Assembly (NCBI RefSeq): GCF_008312935.1
Contig: NZ_VSZO01000005.1
Coordinates: 186,001-250,000 of the forward strand
DNA length: 64,000 nucleotides
Direction of reading: 5' to 3'
Source of the DNA: Roseiconus lacunae
GTDB lineage: Bacteria > Planctomycetota > Planctomycetia > Pirellulales > Pirellulaceae
Under the pieces are notes generated by a model. That model worked only from the letters and a program-made list of their open reading frames with translations. It was not told where the DNA came from and ran no database searches. Below, piece after piece: positions 10,206-18,785 of the stretch (the first letter of the stretch is position 1; each line of letters opens with the position of its first letter). Made by a program: the position numbers and the translations under genes.

Positions 10206-12461
10206 TTAGCTTTCTTCCTGAATCAATTGTGCATGAATCGTGAATGTTTCTCCTTCCTCGATTAGCCAATCGCCGAACTCCTCAGTTGACCATTCATTAA
10301 TCGCTTCGACCGCCCCGATGAGCATCAAACCATGTTCATCGGCAAGCGACCGCATCGCTTCAGAAGACCATTCTGTGCTTTCGAGAATCGAATGAAGCAA
10401 CGGATGATAACGGGTGTCGAGGCTTCCGAACCTCGCATCTGCTGCCACCTCGGAACGCGGTTCAGCAGTGTCTTTGGCCGAACTCCTTGTTGACGACAAC
10501 GCGGAAACGGACTCGTCCGCTATCTCGTCGTCATCCTCGTCGGCCATCGCATCGCGAAGAAGAGAGGCGACTTGGTGCGTCTCGGCCATGATTTTTGAAA
10601 CCGCATCGAGATCAAGTTGCAAGTCGTCGGACTGGCTATCCCCGTTGACTCCGGTCGTCTCGTGGCGATGGATAAGTTGGTCGAGCTCAGCTTCGTCAAG
10701 GTCCAGCGACCGATAAGCCTTTCGCAACGCTTTTTGCTCGGCTTTGCAGATGACTTCATCGCTTGCGGCCACACCAACAAGAAACTCGCCGACCAAGCGT
10801 CGATGCTTGATCGATAATCTTTTCGCCAAAGCCTTACCAATCGTGTTGTCACCGGATCGTGAATGCAGCAGAAGGTACTGCAAGCGATCAAGACGCTTTG
10901 ATTCCGCCTCCGATAGATTGAACTGTCCTTGCAGGTGTTCGTTGATGAAATTGAGTTCTTCCGCGTCAATACTGCCATCGGCCTCGGCAATACTCGCGCC
11001 AAGTCGCAGCAATACCGATGCGGCGGCGTATCCTGTAGGATCGTCTAGCACATTGCCGTCGTGAAAAAACAGCGTTACCTTCTCGTCCCATCGGTAGTTC
11101 TTCCCGGTGATACGCGCGTCGGGTTCGACACCGAAACCGATCACATCTGCGGTCGCTAATATCTGTCCGCATTGAGTCTTAGTGAGTCGGTCTCGACGGG
11201 CGATCTGCTTTATCGCGGCGAGCTCCGAGACGGGGACAATTGGCCAATCGTCTTCATCAACGTTGCGTTCCCACGCGTTGAGCCAAGCTTCTTCCTCCGG
11301 ATGCTCACCCTGACGCAACTCCGGTGGAAGTGATTCATAGACGTTGGCCGTGATCTCACCAGACGACTTCTTTTTCTCGCGGCTAAAACTCCGCAGTGAT
11401 TCGATGCTATCTTCCCAGATCGCAATGAGTGGCTTGAATTGTGCAGTCTTTCCGAAGACATCTGGTCGCGGCGGGATAGATGGGTTTTCATCGGAATGCA
11501 GGTTACGAAGCAGGCTGCCACTTGCTGGATAGTAGTCAACTCGCTTGGCCCGCTTACTGACATCTAGCGAGAGACCTTTTCCAAACCGCTCGCGGTACTT
11601 CACCTTGAACAGCTTGTTGAACTCTTCCTCGTGACGGTTAACGATCACGCTGGAAGACGACCTTGCGTCACGCTGAGCGATCGTTCGAGCGAGCCGAGAT
11701 GGTAACAAGATCGACTTGGAATGAAGTATTCCCAAGCAAATGCCCAGCGTTTCGTCGGTCCACGTTTTGGTCACCCTGATCGCATTGCTTAGCAACTTGG
11801 TGGGTAGTTCGCCAGCATGCGATGCCAGATGGATCGTGGTCCACAAGAGCGATGTCCCATAGCGTCGAAAAGAGTTTGACTTTCCGTATACGAGCAGCAA
11901 TCGCATGACTTCGTTGGCGATTGGGACATAGTCGGCACGATCAATCAATACACGGCGTTCCAGTCCGTAGAAGTAAATGAAAACGAAACCAAGTTCGACG
12001 TCCGAGTCTCTGCGTCCACCCTGAAGCCAACTTAGGTACTCACCACGCTGAATTGCCGAGCAGTCGTAGTAGTTGGGCCAGTATGGCAACGATTGCTGAG
12101 CGTTGATCGACGTTGACGCGATAGGCAATGACAAGTCAATCAATGATGCATCGAACCGACCGTGCAGTGGTCCGTTAGCGATGTAGACCAACGGATCCTG
12201 GACATCCAATTCGATCGAATCTCCCTTGCCGACCGAAACCTGAAACTTTATTGAGTCTCCCGGTCCACAGAAAACAACGCTACTGGTTTGCAAGTTCGAC
12301 TTGGGAGTCGCCTCGATATACCGTTCGCCGCTGCCTTCATTTTCGGGCAACGGAATTGCAAACCCGCCATCGTTCAGCTGACTCGGTGTTGGCACGGAGC
12401 GCACCTCGACCAGATCCGCTTCATGAGTTGACGCTGCTCCTCTGAGAAATCGACGAAACAT
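10206..12461 (-). CDS. sngA: TerB-N/TerB/TerB-C domain protein, Shango SngA type
   Basis: The 751-residue protein starts with about 60 polar residues. A TerB-N domain follows, recognisable at residues 125-170 by LPYWPNYYD, RGEYLSWLQGGRRD and FVFIYFYGLERR. A TerB helical domain lies near 470-620 and contains two acidic metal-binding-like segments, IAEADGSIDAEEL and VAASDEVICKAE. The end (about 665-751) resembles TerB-C: YHPLLHSILE, EHGLMLIGAVEAINEW and FGDWLIEEGE. Proteins of this make-up are found beside BrxD-like ATPases and Lhr-like helicases, and a TerB protein is the first component of the Shango system as I recall it. It is the second gene of a four-gene minus-strand operon, 8 bases after the exonuclease-BRCT gene and 3 bases before the ATPase gene. 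Its role is probably to sense or organise the complex; no catalytic motif is visible. Confidence 0.82.
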   Translation of the reverse strand: MFRRFLRGAASTHEADLVEVRSVPTPSQLNDGGFAIPLPENEGSGERYIEATPKSNLQTSSVVFCGPGDSIKFQVSVGKGDSIELDVQDPLVYIANGPLHGRFDASLIDLSLPIASTSINAQQSLPYWPNYYDCSAIQRGEYLSWLQGGRRDSDVELGFVFIYFYGLERRVLIDRADYVPIANEVMRLLLVYGKSNSFRRYGTSLLWTTIHLASHAGELPTKLLSNAIRVTKTWTDETLGICLGILHSKSILLPSRLARTIAQRDARSSSSVIVNRHEEEFNKLFKVKYRERFGKGLSLDVSKRAKRVDYYPASGSLLRNLHSDENPSIPPRPDVFGKTAQFKPLIAIWEDSIESLRSFSREKKKSSGEITANVYESLPPELRQGEHPEEEAWLNAWERNVDEDDWPIVPVSELAAIKQIARRDRLTKTQCGQILATADVIGFGVEPDARITGKNYRWDEKVTLFFHDGNVLDDPTGYAAASVLLRLGASIAEADGSIDAEELNFINEHLQGQFNLSEAESKRLDRLQYLLLHSRSGDNTIGKALAKRLSIKHRRLVGEFLVGVAASDEVICKAEQKALRKAYRSLDLDEAELDQLIHRHETTGVNGDSQSDDLQLDLDAVSKIMAETHQVASLLRDAMADEDDDEIADESVSALSSTRSSAKDTAEPRSEVAADARFGSLDTRYHPLLHSILESTEWSSEAMRSLADEHGLMLIGAVEAINEWSTEEFGDWLIEEGETFTIHAQLIQEES

Positions 12462-12469
12462 CCGTTTTC

Positions 12470-13621
12470 CTAATTCTGAACCTGCTTCAGGAAATCTTGC
12501 GAAGCGATCACAGGCTTGCCAAACTCACGGGCCTTCTTGGCCTTTCCTGACGAAGATGATGGATCCACCGCAACTACTACATCGCACTTGGACTTCGTCA
12601 CATTCGAGACAACCGTAAAGCCGCGGTTGGTTGCCAGCTTTTCAAGTTCTGCTTTTGGCAACTTATTACCATTGGAGTCGGCGAAACTGCCGGTGAAACA
12701 GATAGATGATCCTACCGGAATACTGCTGCAACCGCAGTCAGGTTCAGTGACAGCAGGGACGCGATCTATTGGGATTCCTAACGCGTTGGCGACAAATGCG
12801 AGTGCGGCATTTTCTTCCTGGGTAATAATTCCGTCCTTTTTTGCTCCAACAACCATTGCATCGAAATATTGTTCGTGAGCGCGGACAATCTCGGCCTCGC
12901 TCAACGACAGTTCTTCTGCCAAGAAATTCAAATGTTGTCGTTCGTCGGCGGTAAGAACAAAATCATCAAGTACCCAGTCAAGCAAGTCCATGTATTGAAG
13001 CAAACGAGTATCGCCTTCGGTGTAGACAACTCGACTGATGAGCCTGTCAAGAACGAGTGTCCCTTCATCGGCACACCGGCGATGCGTCCGCACTGAAATT
13101 TCTCCCGGAACATTTCCAAGTTTCAATGGCTGCCCGTTGCATTTCGGTTTCAAAGCTCTCAGCAATCCAGCGCTGGCACGAGCATCGGCGAGGGCGCGGT
13201 GATGGCTTGGTGGATCGACACCGAGCATTTGACACGCGGCCGGTAACTTTTGTTTGGTCAACTTCAAAGTGCAGATGCCAACGCCGGGATCGAATATTGC
13301 CCTCAGTCGACCGAACTCCTGACCGAGCATTCGCTCGTCAAAAATTAGGTTGTGAGCAACAATCACGCGGTCACCAATGCGTTTGGCAATGGCGGAAGCC
13401 ACTTCGCCGAATGACGGTGCCATCGATATCATCTTCGGCGTGATGCCATGCACGTGCGTTGGTCCAAGATCTCGTTCAGGATCTATCAGCGTCTCATACT
13501 CATCCACAATGCGGAGGCGATGGTCGAGAAGAACAATACCAATCTCGATAACGCGATCACCACTCCCGAATCCGGTCGTCTCGACGTCAACGACCGCAAA
13601 ACCGTTTCCGTTGTTCGACAT
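12470..13621 (-). CDS. DEDDh 3'-5' exonuclease with C-terminal BRCT domain
   Basis: The start at 13621 is chosen because GAGGG lies 8 bases upstream; an in-frame ATG at 13648 adds nine residues but has no such site. The 383-residue product begins with a DnaQ-like exonuclease: VVDVETTG (D12, E14), VIVAHNLIFDERM and HHRALADARAS supply the DEDDh residues. A middle helical part (about 205-290) with VLTADERQHLNFLAEE and AKKDGIITQEENAAL looks TerB-like. The last 90 residues are a BRCT domain, with ICFTGSF, CDVVVAVD and KAREFGKPVIASQDFL as in NAD-dependent DNA ligase. It leads the Shango-like operon with 8 bases before the TerB gene. Exonuclease-BRCT fusions occur in DNA polymerase III epsilon homologues; the link to this operon suggests a defence or DNA-end-processing role. 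Confidence 0.82.
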   Translation of the reverse strand: MSNNGNGFAVVDVETTGFGSGDRVIEIGIVLLDHRLRIVDEYETLIDPERDLGPTHVHGITPKMISMAPSFGEVASAIAKRIGDRVIVAHNLIFDERMLGQEFGRLRAIFDPGVGICTLKLTKQKLPAACQMLGVDPPSHHRALADARASAGLLRALKPKCNGQPLKLGNVPGEISVRTHRRCADEGTLVLDRLISRVVYTEGDTRLLQYMDLLDWVLDDFVLTADERQHLNFLAEELSLSEAEIVRAHEQYFDAMVVGAKKDGIITQEENAALAFVANALGIPIDRVPAVTEPDCGCSSIPVGSSICFTGSFADSNGNKLPKAELEKLATNRGFTVVSNVTKSKCDVVVAVDPSSSSGKAKKAREFGKPVIASQDFLKQVQN

Positions 13622-13756
13622 GCCTTTTGCCCTCGAGTCTTTCTCCATTAGGTCACGGCTATAATCCTAACCAATTCAGCTGCTAGGTTGTGACTCGATG
13701 GAGTCCGATTTACATTGGTCAGTAGAATCGAGAGCCCTATGCGTGACATCGCCGGT

Positions 13757-13936
13757 TTAGATGGCGCGGTGGAATGTGTCAACGACTTTGAGACAGCTTT
13801 GTGACCCACGATAAAGTCGGAGTTCAGTGTGGTCAGGGGCCGCTTCTGAAACCCTGAGATTTTTTCTCGGATCGCGATAGGGATGGCTGTTGACAGCCGC
13901 CCACCGCACAAATTCGTATCCGAGCGTCTTCCTCAT
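13757..13936 (-). CDS. Small hypothetical protein (59 aa)
   Basis: The reading frame starts at an ATG (13936) with AAGGAAGG ending six bases upstream, one of the best ribosome binding sites in the window, which is the main argument that it is real. The product begins MRKTLGYEFVRWAAV and ends VVDTFHRAI; it is basic and rich in aromatic residues with no membrane segment or known motif. It lies upstream of the defence operon on the same strand, 135 bases before the exonuclease start, so it could be a leader gene or a small regulator. I do not recognise a family. It may also be a chance frame. Confidence 0.35.
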   Translation of the reverse strand: MRKTLGYEFVRWAAVNSHPYRDPRKNLRVSEAAPDHTELRLYRGSQSCLKVVDTFHRAI

Positions 13937-14242
13937 ACGGCACCTTCCTTGAGTCGAGCGCAATATCGAACACTTACTGGGGAATGAGTCTGGTCAGGAT
14001 GCTCAACAGGATACGCCGCACTTGTTACTCAATCAAGAACGCAACTCTCGGTAATATATCTCCGACCGGTAATCTTCCTGTATCGGTGGCCAACTCTTGA
14101 GCCTCGCTGCCAGTGATTTAACCAAGAACCTGATTGAACTTTGAGTGCGGCGTGTCTCGCGGACTTCAACGGAAACGGTTGGATGGGAGCGCCTACTCAT
14201 AAAACTCCTCCGCAATTCAGGGTGACAGTGATACCGGCGTTA

Positions 14243-14280
14243 CAAAAAATGAGCCCAACCCGGGATGTCTCGGGTTGGGC
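14243..14280 (-). terminator. Intrinsic terminator behind the excisionase-like gene
   Basis: A perfect 10-bp stem (14253-14262 pairs with 14271-14280, arm GCCCAACCCG) with an 8-base loop is followed on the minus strand by TCATTTTTTG. It lies 55 bases downstream of the stop of the minus-strand HTH gene. Confidence 0.8.
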
Positions 14281-14334
14281 CAAAGTCGCGTCCACGTTGC
14301 CGCGTGAACGCTGCCGCCAGGGTTTCGAGTAGTC

Positions 14335-14640
14335 TCAGGACTCAGGCCTTCCGGGAGTGACGGTGATGTTGCTAAAGTTTTTCCGTGGTTTTGGGGCACG
14401 CCGTAGCGGCTTGGGTTGAGTCTGTACAAGCATCAGGGCAAGAAGTCGGTCGATTTCGCGACGTGGAATTCGAATCCGCCCCTGACCACACCGCCCTCCT
14501 TGATAAAATTCGATTGTCACCGGTTTGCCGCGGAGCGTGAATGTTCCGTTCCTCGACTGACTGAGCCAGTCATAGAACGTCGGGACTGAGATCCCAAGCT
14601 CCGAAGCCGCATCCTTTGAATTCAGTAGTGAAGCATCCAT
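14335..14640 (-). CDS. Excisionase-like helix-turn-helix DNA-binding protein
   Basis: The protein from ATG 14640 has 101 residues: MDASLLNSKDAASELGISV followed by PTFYDWLSQS, a MerR/excisionase-type helix-turn-helix, then a beta-rich segment (TLRGKPVTIEFYQGG, GRIRIPRREIDRLLAL) typical of AlpA/Xis-like proteins that bind DNA through a wing. The C-terminal 30 residues are basic. A longer frame up to 14979 exists, but its first 113 residues are low-complexity and antisense to the next gene, so the short form is used. It is divergent from the 476-residue gene and has its own terminator. In a module with a serine recombinase it may be the directionality factor or the regulator of the element. Confidence 0.65.
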   Translation of the reverse strand: MDASLLNSKDAASELGISVPTFYDWLSQSRNGTFTLRGKPVTIEFYQGGRCGQGRIRIPRREIDRLLALMLVQTQPKPLRRAPKPRKNFSNITVTPGRPES

Positions 14641-14801
14641 TCCCTGTCCCACAAATTGGATCGATCCGAAACCGGTCGTCGTGCGGCGGGATTTTGAAGT
14701 GCGGCGGTCGCTACTGAGTCGCTGCCAGCGACTGGAGATTTTTTTCCTAAAAGCGCGAAACGCGATGCTGGTCGCGTTGTCTCCGGAGATTGAAATACGA
14801 G

Positions 14802-16232
14802 ATGATCGACAACATTCAGCTAGCAATTCGGAAATATCAGCGATTCGTTCCTGATCCTTCGTTGGAGATGTCGAACACCTTGGCGATGCAACTGTCTGAA
14901 TGGCTTGAGTTCGACGTTGGGCGCGTGGTTGATCGGCTGCTTGAACGTCCGGATTTCCGAAATCGCGTCCGATGGCCACTCGATTTTCTCGCCCATGACC
15001 AACGAGGTCGCAATCAGTTGACGACCCAGCACCGTGAGTTGCTGCTCGACGTCGACGGAAGAATTGTCAACCTTGCCCGGGAGTTGGTGACCCTGGCGGA
15101 GTCGGAGCGATTCGCACGGCTCCTCGAACAGCCCGGGAGGCAAGAGGCCGAAGCCAGAGGAAACGAGCCTTCCGGCTGGGAGCTGCAAAGCGGACTCAGC
15201 AAAATGCGAGATGTTGCCGAAAGGACCTGGGATGATCTGGTCTCAGCAAGGGACTATTTTCATCCGGCTCAGCCTCCTGTCGGGCCAGGTAATCTCCAGC
15301 ATGGTAGTTTTCTTCCATATCTTCAGCCGAGACTTCGTCCCCCGGGAGATTTTGTATCGCGGTGTGCAGAAGTCCGTATCCGGGAACTGATCGAGGACGT
15401 CGAAAAGTTCTACCGGCGCCTCTGGGATCTTCATCGAGTGAACAACCTTCAAGCTGACTCGGAGTTGGCCGCATCGGGTGAGCTGCTGCAAGGGCTGCGA
15501 GAACGCTTCGCCGAACTTCGCCGAGTCTGTTTCGATGGACGCGATGCGAGGTTCCGCGACTCCTGTATCGCCCTTTTCCAAGTTTACGTCGGTTTCCGTC
15601 AAAACTTGTCCTTTGAGTGGTTGGGCCTACCAACGGAGTATTACCAGCGAATCGCTGACCTTCCTCATCGCGTCGAACGCCGCCACTTGTGGGATGTTCC
15701 CGAGCGTGCCTTTGAAGCTCTGAACGAGATACTTGAAGTTGCCCGAAGGGCAGTTCCGCCCGACGAAGTCATTGAGGAGCAAAAGGCGAAGAAGCGATTG
15801 GTTCTCGTCGAGGAGCAGCGTAGTGTTTTTCTCGACGGCGCACGCGCCGACACCGGACGCGATGTCGCCTGGCACGGAAAACACAGTTTGCAGTGGGAAC
15901 TCCTCTGGACGCTCGCCGATCGTGCAATGGTCCGGCGCAACGTCGACGGCTACGACTTGAGCAATCCCAAGTCCACGCCGCCGGGTGAGGACGGCTCGCG
16001 GCTTCTCGAACCGCTTTCACATCAAGCCGTGAAGGATCGTCGAAGTGGATTGAAAAAGCTCATCTCGAATGAGCTCAATGCTATGGTTGAGTCGGCCGGC
16101 CCGGGCACCTACCGACTGAATCTGGAGCCAAATGAAATCTGCCTACTTGGCTGGTTCACCGAGGAACGGCTTGGCGAGCTTGATCCTCAGCCTGCTCGCC
16201 ATTCTTCGTTCACTCGCTTCGCCGGACGCTAG
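14802..16232 (+). CDS. Hypothetical protein of recombinase module (476 aa)
   Basis: I do not recognise this protein. ATG 14802 is used; a TTG at 14790 is in frame but sits directly on the purine-rich GGAG that could serve as its ribosome binding site. The first 300 residues are helical and charged (LAIRKYQRF, RIRELIEDVEKFYRRLW, LLQGLRERFAELRRVCF). The last 130 residues change character: VFLDGARADTGRDVAWHGK, then QWELLWTLADRAM and AVKDRRSGLKKLISNELN before a beta hairpin TYRLNLEPNEICLL. That end looks like a winged helix-turn-helix of the response-regulator C-terminal kind, so a DNA-binding role is plausible. No membrane segment or signal peptide is seen. It precedes the recombinase on the same strand with about 190 bases between. 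Confidence 0.6.
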   Translation: MIDNIQLAIRKYQRFVPDPSLEMSNTLAMQLSEWLEFDVGRVVDRLLERPDFRNRVRWPLDFLAHDQRGRNQLTTQHRELLLDVDGRIVNLARELVTLAESERFARLLEQPGRQEAEARGNEPSGWELQSGLSKMRDVAERTWDDLVSARDYFHPAQPPVGPGNLQHGSFLPYLQPRLRPPGDFVSRCAEVRIRELIEDVEKFYRRLWDLHRVNNLQADSELAASGELLQGLRERFAELRRVCFDGRDARFRDSCIALFQVYVGFRQNLSFEWLGLPTEYYQRIADLPHRVERRHLWDVPERAFEALNEILEVARRAVPPDEVIEEQKAKKRLVLVEEQRSVFLDGARADTGRDVAWHGKHSLQWELLWTLADRAMVRRNVDGYDLSNPKSTPPGEDGSRLLEPLSHQAVKDRRSGLKKLISNELNAMVESAGPGTYRLNLEPNEICLLGWFTEERLGELDPQPARHSSFTRFAGR

Positions 16233-16425
16233 AAATAGATGTGTATGTTTGAATTTTTTCTTCTGCTTGCCTCGAATTCTCAGGGAATTTCGGCTTACTG
16301 AGTGTCGGTCGCCAGCCGCGACTAAGTGGCGACCACCGTCGCCCAAAGTCTCCGCCGATGCCATGCGGTCACTAATGCGGCGGTTGGCCGTGTTCCGCAT
16401 GGTGCTCTATCGCAGAGACCAAGAA

Positions 16426-18480
16426 ATGCAAAGCACTATCACGGAAGTTGGACAAGCGAATCAGGGAGTCGCAAGGCAAGCTCTTGATCATTGGGCGGAG
16501 GCTGCCGAAAAATCTGGCATCGACCTGGACGGATTCGATCCTACGGCAAGTGACGAGGCATTGATCGATTGGGCTGTAGCAAACGGATTGACCATCGCAA
16601 CGATTTACTCGCGTTACAGCACGGAAATGCAGCAATCGACGGCAGATCAAATCCGTGAATGCGTTATCTGGGCAGCAAAGAACGGGATCTTCGTCCCACC
16701 CTGCTTCATCTCAGTCGACGAAGGTGTCAAAGGTTCAAAGTCTAGACGCGTCGGCTTGAACCGGACCAGGCAGATTTTCTCGTCTCGGAAAGCTCGGGTG
16801 CTGTTGGTGTATAAGGCGAGCCGGCTGTTTCGCAGCGCGGGCAAGGGGTACCAGCTGATTCAAGAAGAAGTTGTCGAAGAGGGTTTACGAGCGGTTTCGG
16901 TATCACAGGGAATTGATACGGACGACAAAAAATCCTGGAAGTTGCAGTTGCAGATCCACGGCTTGATGGACGAGATGCTCCTAGACGTAATCGCGGACCA
17001 CGTTCGTGATGGCCAAAAGGGTTTGTTCCTCGACCAGTTCACAACCGGCGCGCTGAGCGTCGGGTTTGTTCCTGAAGAGGTTCCAAATGCTCGCAAGACG
17101 AATCGCGGGCTCCCGCGGACCCGCCCAACTGTGGATCCAATTGCGGCTGCACTGATCCAAGAACATGCAAGGTTGATTCTTTGCGGTATGTCGCTACGGG
17201 AAGGCGTGCGAAGGTGGAACGAGGCGGGCGGGCCATGCGACCCTAGGTCAAGCAGCGGCCGAATGACATATCCCGCTTACCGGCGGCTGTTTTCGAACCC
17301 GAAACTGATTGGGCGTTGGGAATTCGGTCGGAAACGAAACGAATTTTCTTCCAAACGTGACTATGTCAAGCAAGTGGAACAATCGGAAAGCGAGGTGCTG
17401 GTGAAGCAGATTGACGAACTTCGGATCCTCGACGATCAGACATACTTTGCGCTCCAGCGAAAGTTCGAAGAGCGCAAGACCGGCCCTCGTGGACCGCGGA
17501 ACGAGAAGGTCTCCAAGCTCTGGGACCTTGCGACTGAATGTTTCAGGTGTAGTCATTGCGGCACATCCGAGAAGCCTGTGCGTTTTCATATGGCGGGAGC
17601 CAACGGCCGCGGCATGCGGTGCTCCCAAGGCGAGACATGCTCCTGTTCAACTTGCCTGCACCGCAAAACGGCAGTGATCGAAGTTTGCTGTGAACTGGCA
17701 AAGCTGCTCGATGAGCAAGCCCAAACGATCGCTGAAGAGGTCAGTCGAATCCCCGATGATCGCGACCAATTTGTCGAAGAGACTCGAAAGTCAATTGCAT
17801 GCGCCGAAATCGAACTTAAATCAATGGAGAATCGCGTTGACGCGTTGTTCGAACTCTATGCTGACAGCTCCGGGGACGGCCGGACGGAGGCGAGGTCTCA
17901 CTTGCGCGCAGCTCAAATGCGTCGGGATGCAGTAGTTGCGGAACTCCGGGAACTACGCAATTCACTTGATACGAATCGTGAGCTCACGTACGACGAAGCA
18001 TTGAGCCAACTTTCGGAGATGGCTTTATTGCTCCGCCGTGCCGCTCGCGACGAACTCGAGGGCGATGAGATTTTCCAGGCATTGAGTCTTTTCCGCTCGA
18101 TCACTGGTGGGAGCATTGAGGTTGAGGTGCAAACACGTCGCGGGCGAAAACAGAAGGTCGCAGAAGGGATTATTCGTCCCCAAATCCGCGTGGCTTTGGC
18201 AGACTGGTCAGATACGCTGATTCCGGGGACGGATCCCAATGAAGAACTCCGGATTTGGCTACGGCGTCCACCGCGAGTTGACTTTCTTGCTGAACGCGTG
18301 CATCAGTTGATTGACGAACAAGGACTCAGCCACCGGCAGACCGCCAAGCAGCTTCAGCAGGAAGGGCACAAAATCAACTCGGGGAATGTTTGGTACAGCT
18401 ACCGTCGGTGGTACGAAATGACCGGGCAGCCCATCCCAGTGCTTCCCTACAACAACGGGAACAAACGACAGTCCGCATAG
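16426..18480 (+). CDS. Large serine recombinase
   Basis: The 684-residue form starting at ATG 16426 begins with a 55-residue extension and then the resolvase fold: ATIYSRYSTEMQQ with the catalytic Ser at about residue 65, ADQIRECVIWAAKNGI, and LLVYKASRLFRSAGKG, which holds the conserved Arg of the D-R-x-x-R region. The recombinase domain follows (LSVGFVPEEVPNARKTNRG, LFSNPKLIGRWEFGR). A zinc ribbon lies near residues 370-420 with CFRCSHCG and CSCSTC, then a coiled coil (TRKSIACAEIELKSMENR). The C-terminus ends in a second HTH (LSHRQTAKQLQQEG). The frame is open back to 16132, which would give up to 98 more residues, so the start is uncertain. It probably integrates, excises or inverts a DNA segment; a terminator follows at 18579. 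Confidence 0.85.
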   Translation: MQSTITEVGQANQGVARQALDHWAEAAEKSGIDLDGFDPTASDEALIDWAVANGLTIATIYSRYSTEMQQSTADQIRECVIWAAKNGIFVPPCFISVDEGVKGSKSRRVGLNRTRQIFSSRKARVLLVYKASRLFRSAGKGYQLIQEEVVEEGLRAVSVSQGIDTDDKKSWKLQLQIHGLMDEMLLDVIADHVRDGQKGLFLDQFTTGALSVGFVPEEVPNARKTNRGLPRTRPTVDPIAAALIQEHARLILCGMSLREGVRRWNEAGGPCDPRSSSGRMTYPAYRRLFSNPKLIGRWEFGRKRNEFSSKRDYVKQVEQSESEVLVKQIDELRILDDQTYFALQRKFEERKTGPRGPRNEKVSKLWDLATECFRCSHCGTSEKPVRFHMAGANGRGMRCSQGETCSCSTCLHRKTAVIEVCCELAKLLDEQAQTIAEEVSRIPDDRDQFVEETRKSIACAEIELKSMENRVDALFELYADSSGDGRTEARSHLRAAQMRRDAVVAELRELRNSLDTNRELTYDEALSQLSEMALLLRRAARDELEGDEIFQALSLFRSITGGSIEVEVQTRRGRKQKVAEGIIRPQIRVALADWSDTLIPGTDPNEELRIWLRRPPRVDFLAERVHQLIDEQGLSHRQTAKQLQQEGHKINSGNVWYSYRRWYEMTGQPIPVLPYNNGNKRQSA

Positions 18481-18578
18481 TAGGATTGGAATTTGGTGCT
18501 GAGTGGACCGGTTTTATCAGGGCGTCCACCTTCGCCGAAAAGACTGCCGACCAGCGGATCCGTGTGACCATTCGCCTG

Positions 18579-18609
18579 CCCGGCTCAGTTCACAACTGAG
18601 CTGGGTTTT
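18579..18609 (+). terminator. Intrinsic terminator downstream of the recombinase
   Basis: A 12-bp stem with one G-T pair (18579-18590 with 18594-18605, core GCTCAGTT/AACTGAGC) and a 3-base loop is followed by TTTTCTTG. It lies about 100 bases after the recombinase stop. Confidence 0.8.
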
Positions 18610-18761
18610 CTTGTCATAGGCCCTAAGAGAAACGCGTTGGCGTCCTTCGCTTTCGGCGCCTGGAAGAGCTGAATCCCGGCAAAATGAGGTAACCCACTGG
18701 CCCGAACACCTCGGCACTTGGCAATCCATTTCCGTAAGTTATTTGCCATCAACACTTTGCG

Positions 18762-18785
18762 GAATTCACTTTCAAAGTTGAATTC
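18762..18785. repeat. Inverted repeat GAATTCA-N10-TGAATTC
   Basis: Seven-base perfect arms (18762-18768 and 18779-18785) flank ten bases that are partly self-complementary. Two further AATTCA copies follow at 18813 and 18830. Its place behind the recombinase suggests a protein-binding or crossover site; this is inference. Confidence 0.4.

Larger units (their letters stand above)
13622..14334. other. Mostly non-coding stretch between defence operon and excisionase-like gene
   Basis: About 700 bases separate the defence operon from the HTH gene. The stretch should hold the promoter of the minus-strand operon (13.65-13.75 kb). It contains one plausible small gene (13757..13936, listed separately) and an intrinsic terminator at 14243..14280. 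A second minus-strand reading frame, 14033..14200 (55 codons, basic), has a GGAGGAG four bases before its ATG but no recognisable product, so it is left as a possibility. I find no tRNA here that could have served as an integration site. Confidence 0.4.

Noticed and set aside
14033-14200. Small basic reading frame with GGAGGAG before its ATG
   Set aside because: No motif, no operon context, and it follows the terminator at 14243, leaving about 40 bases for a promoter; left as a possibility only.
14641-14979. Long form of the excisionase-like protein
   Set aside because: The extra N-terminal part is Arg/Ser low complexity, antisense to the 14802 gene, and has no motif.
16132-16425. 782-residue form of the recombinase
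   Set aside because: The extra N-terminus overlaps the previous gene by 100 bases and reads as a random hydrophobic and Cys-rich sequence, although a start between 16363 and 16426 remains possible.
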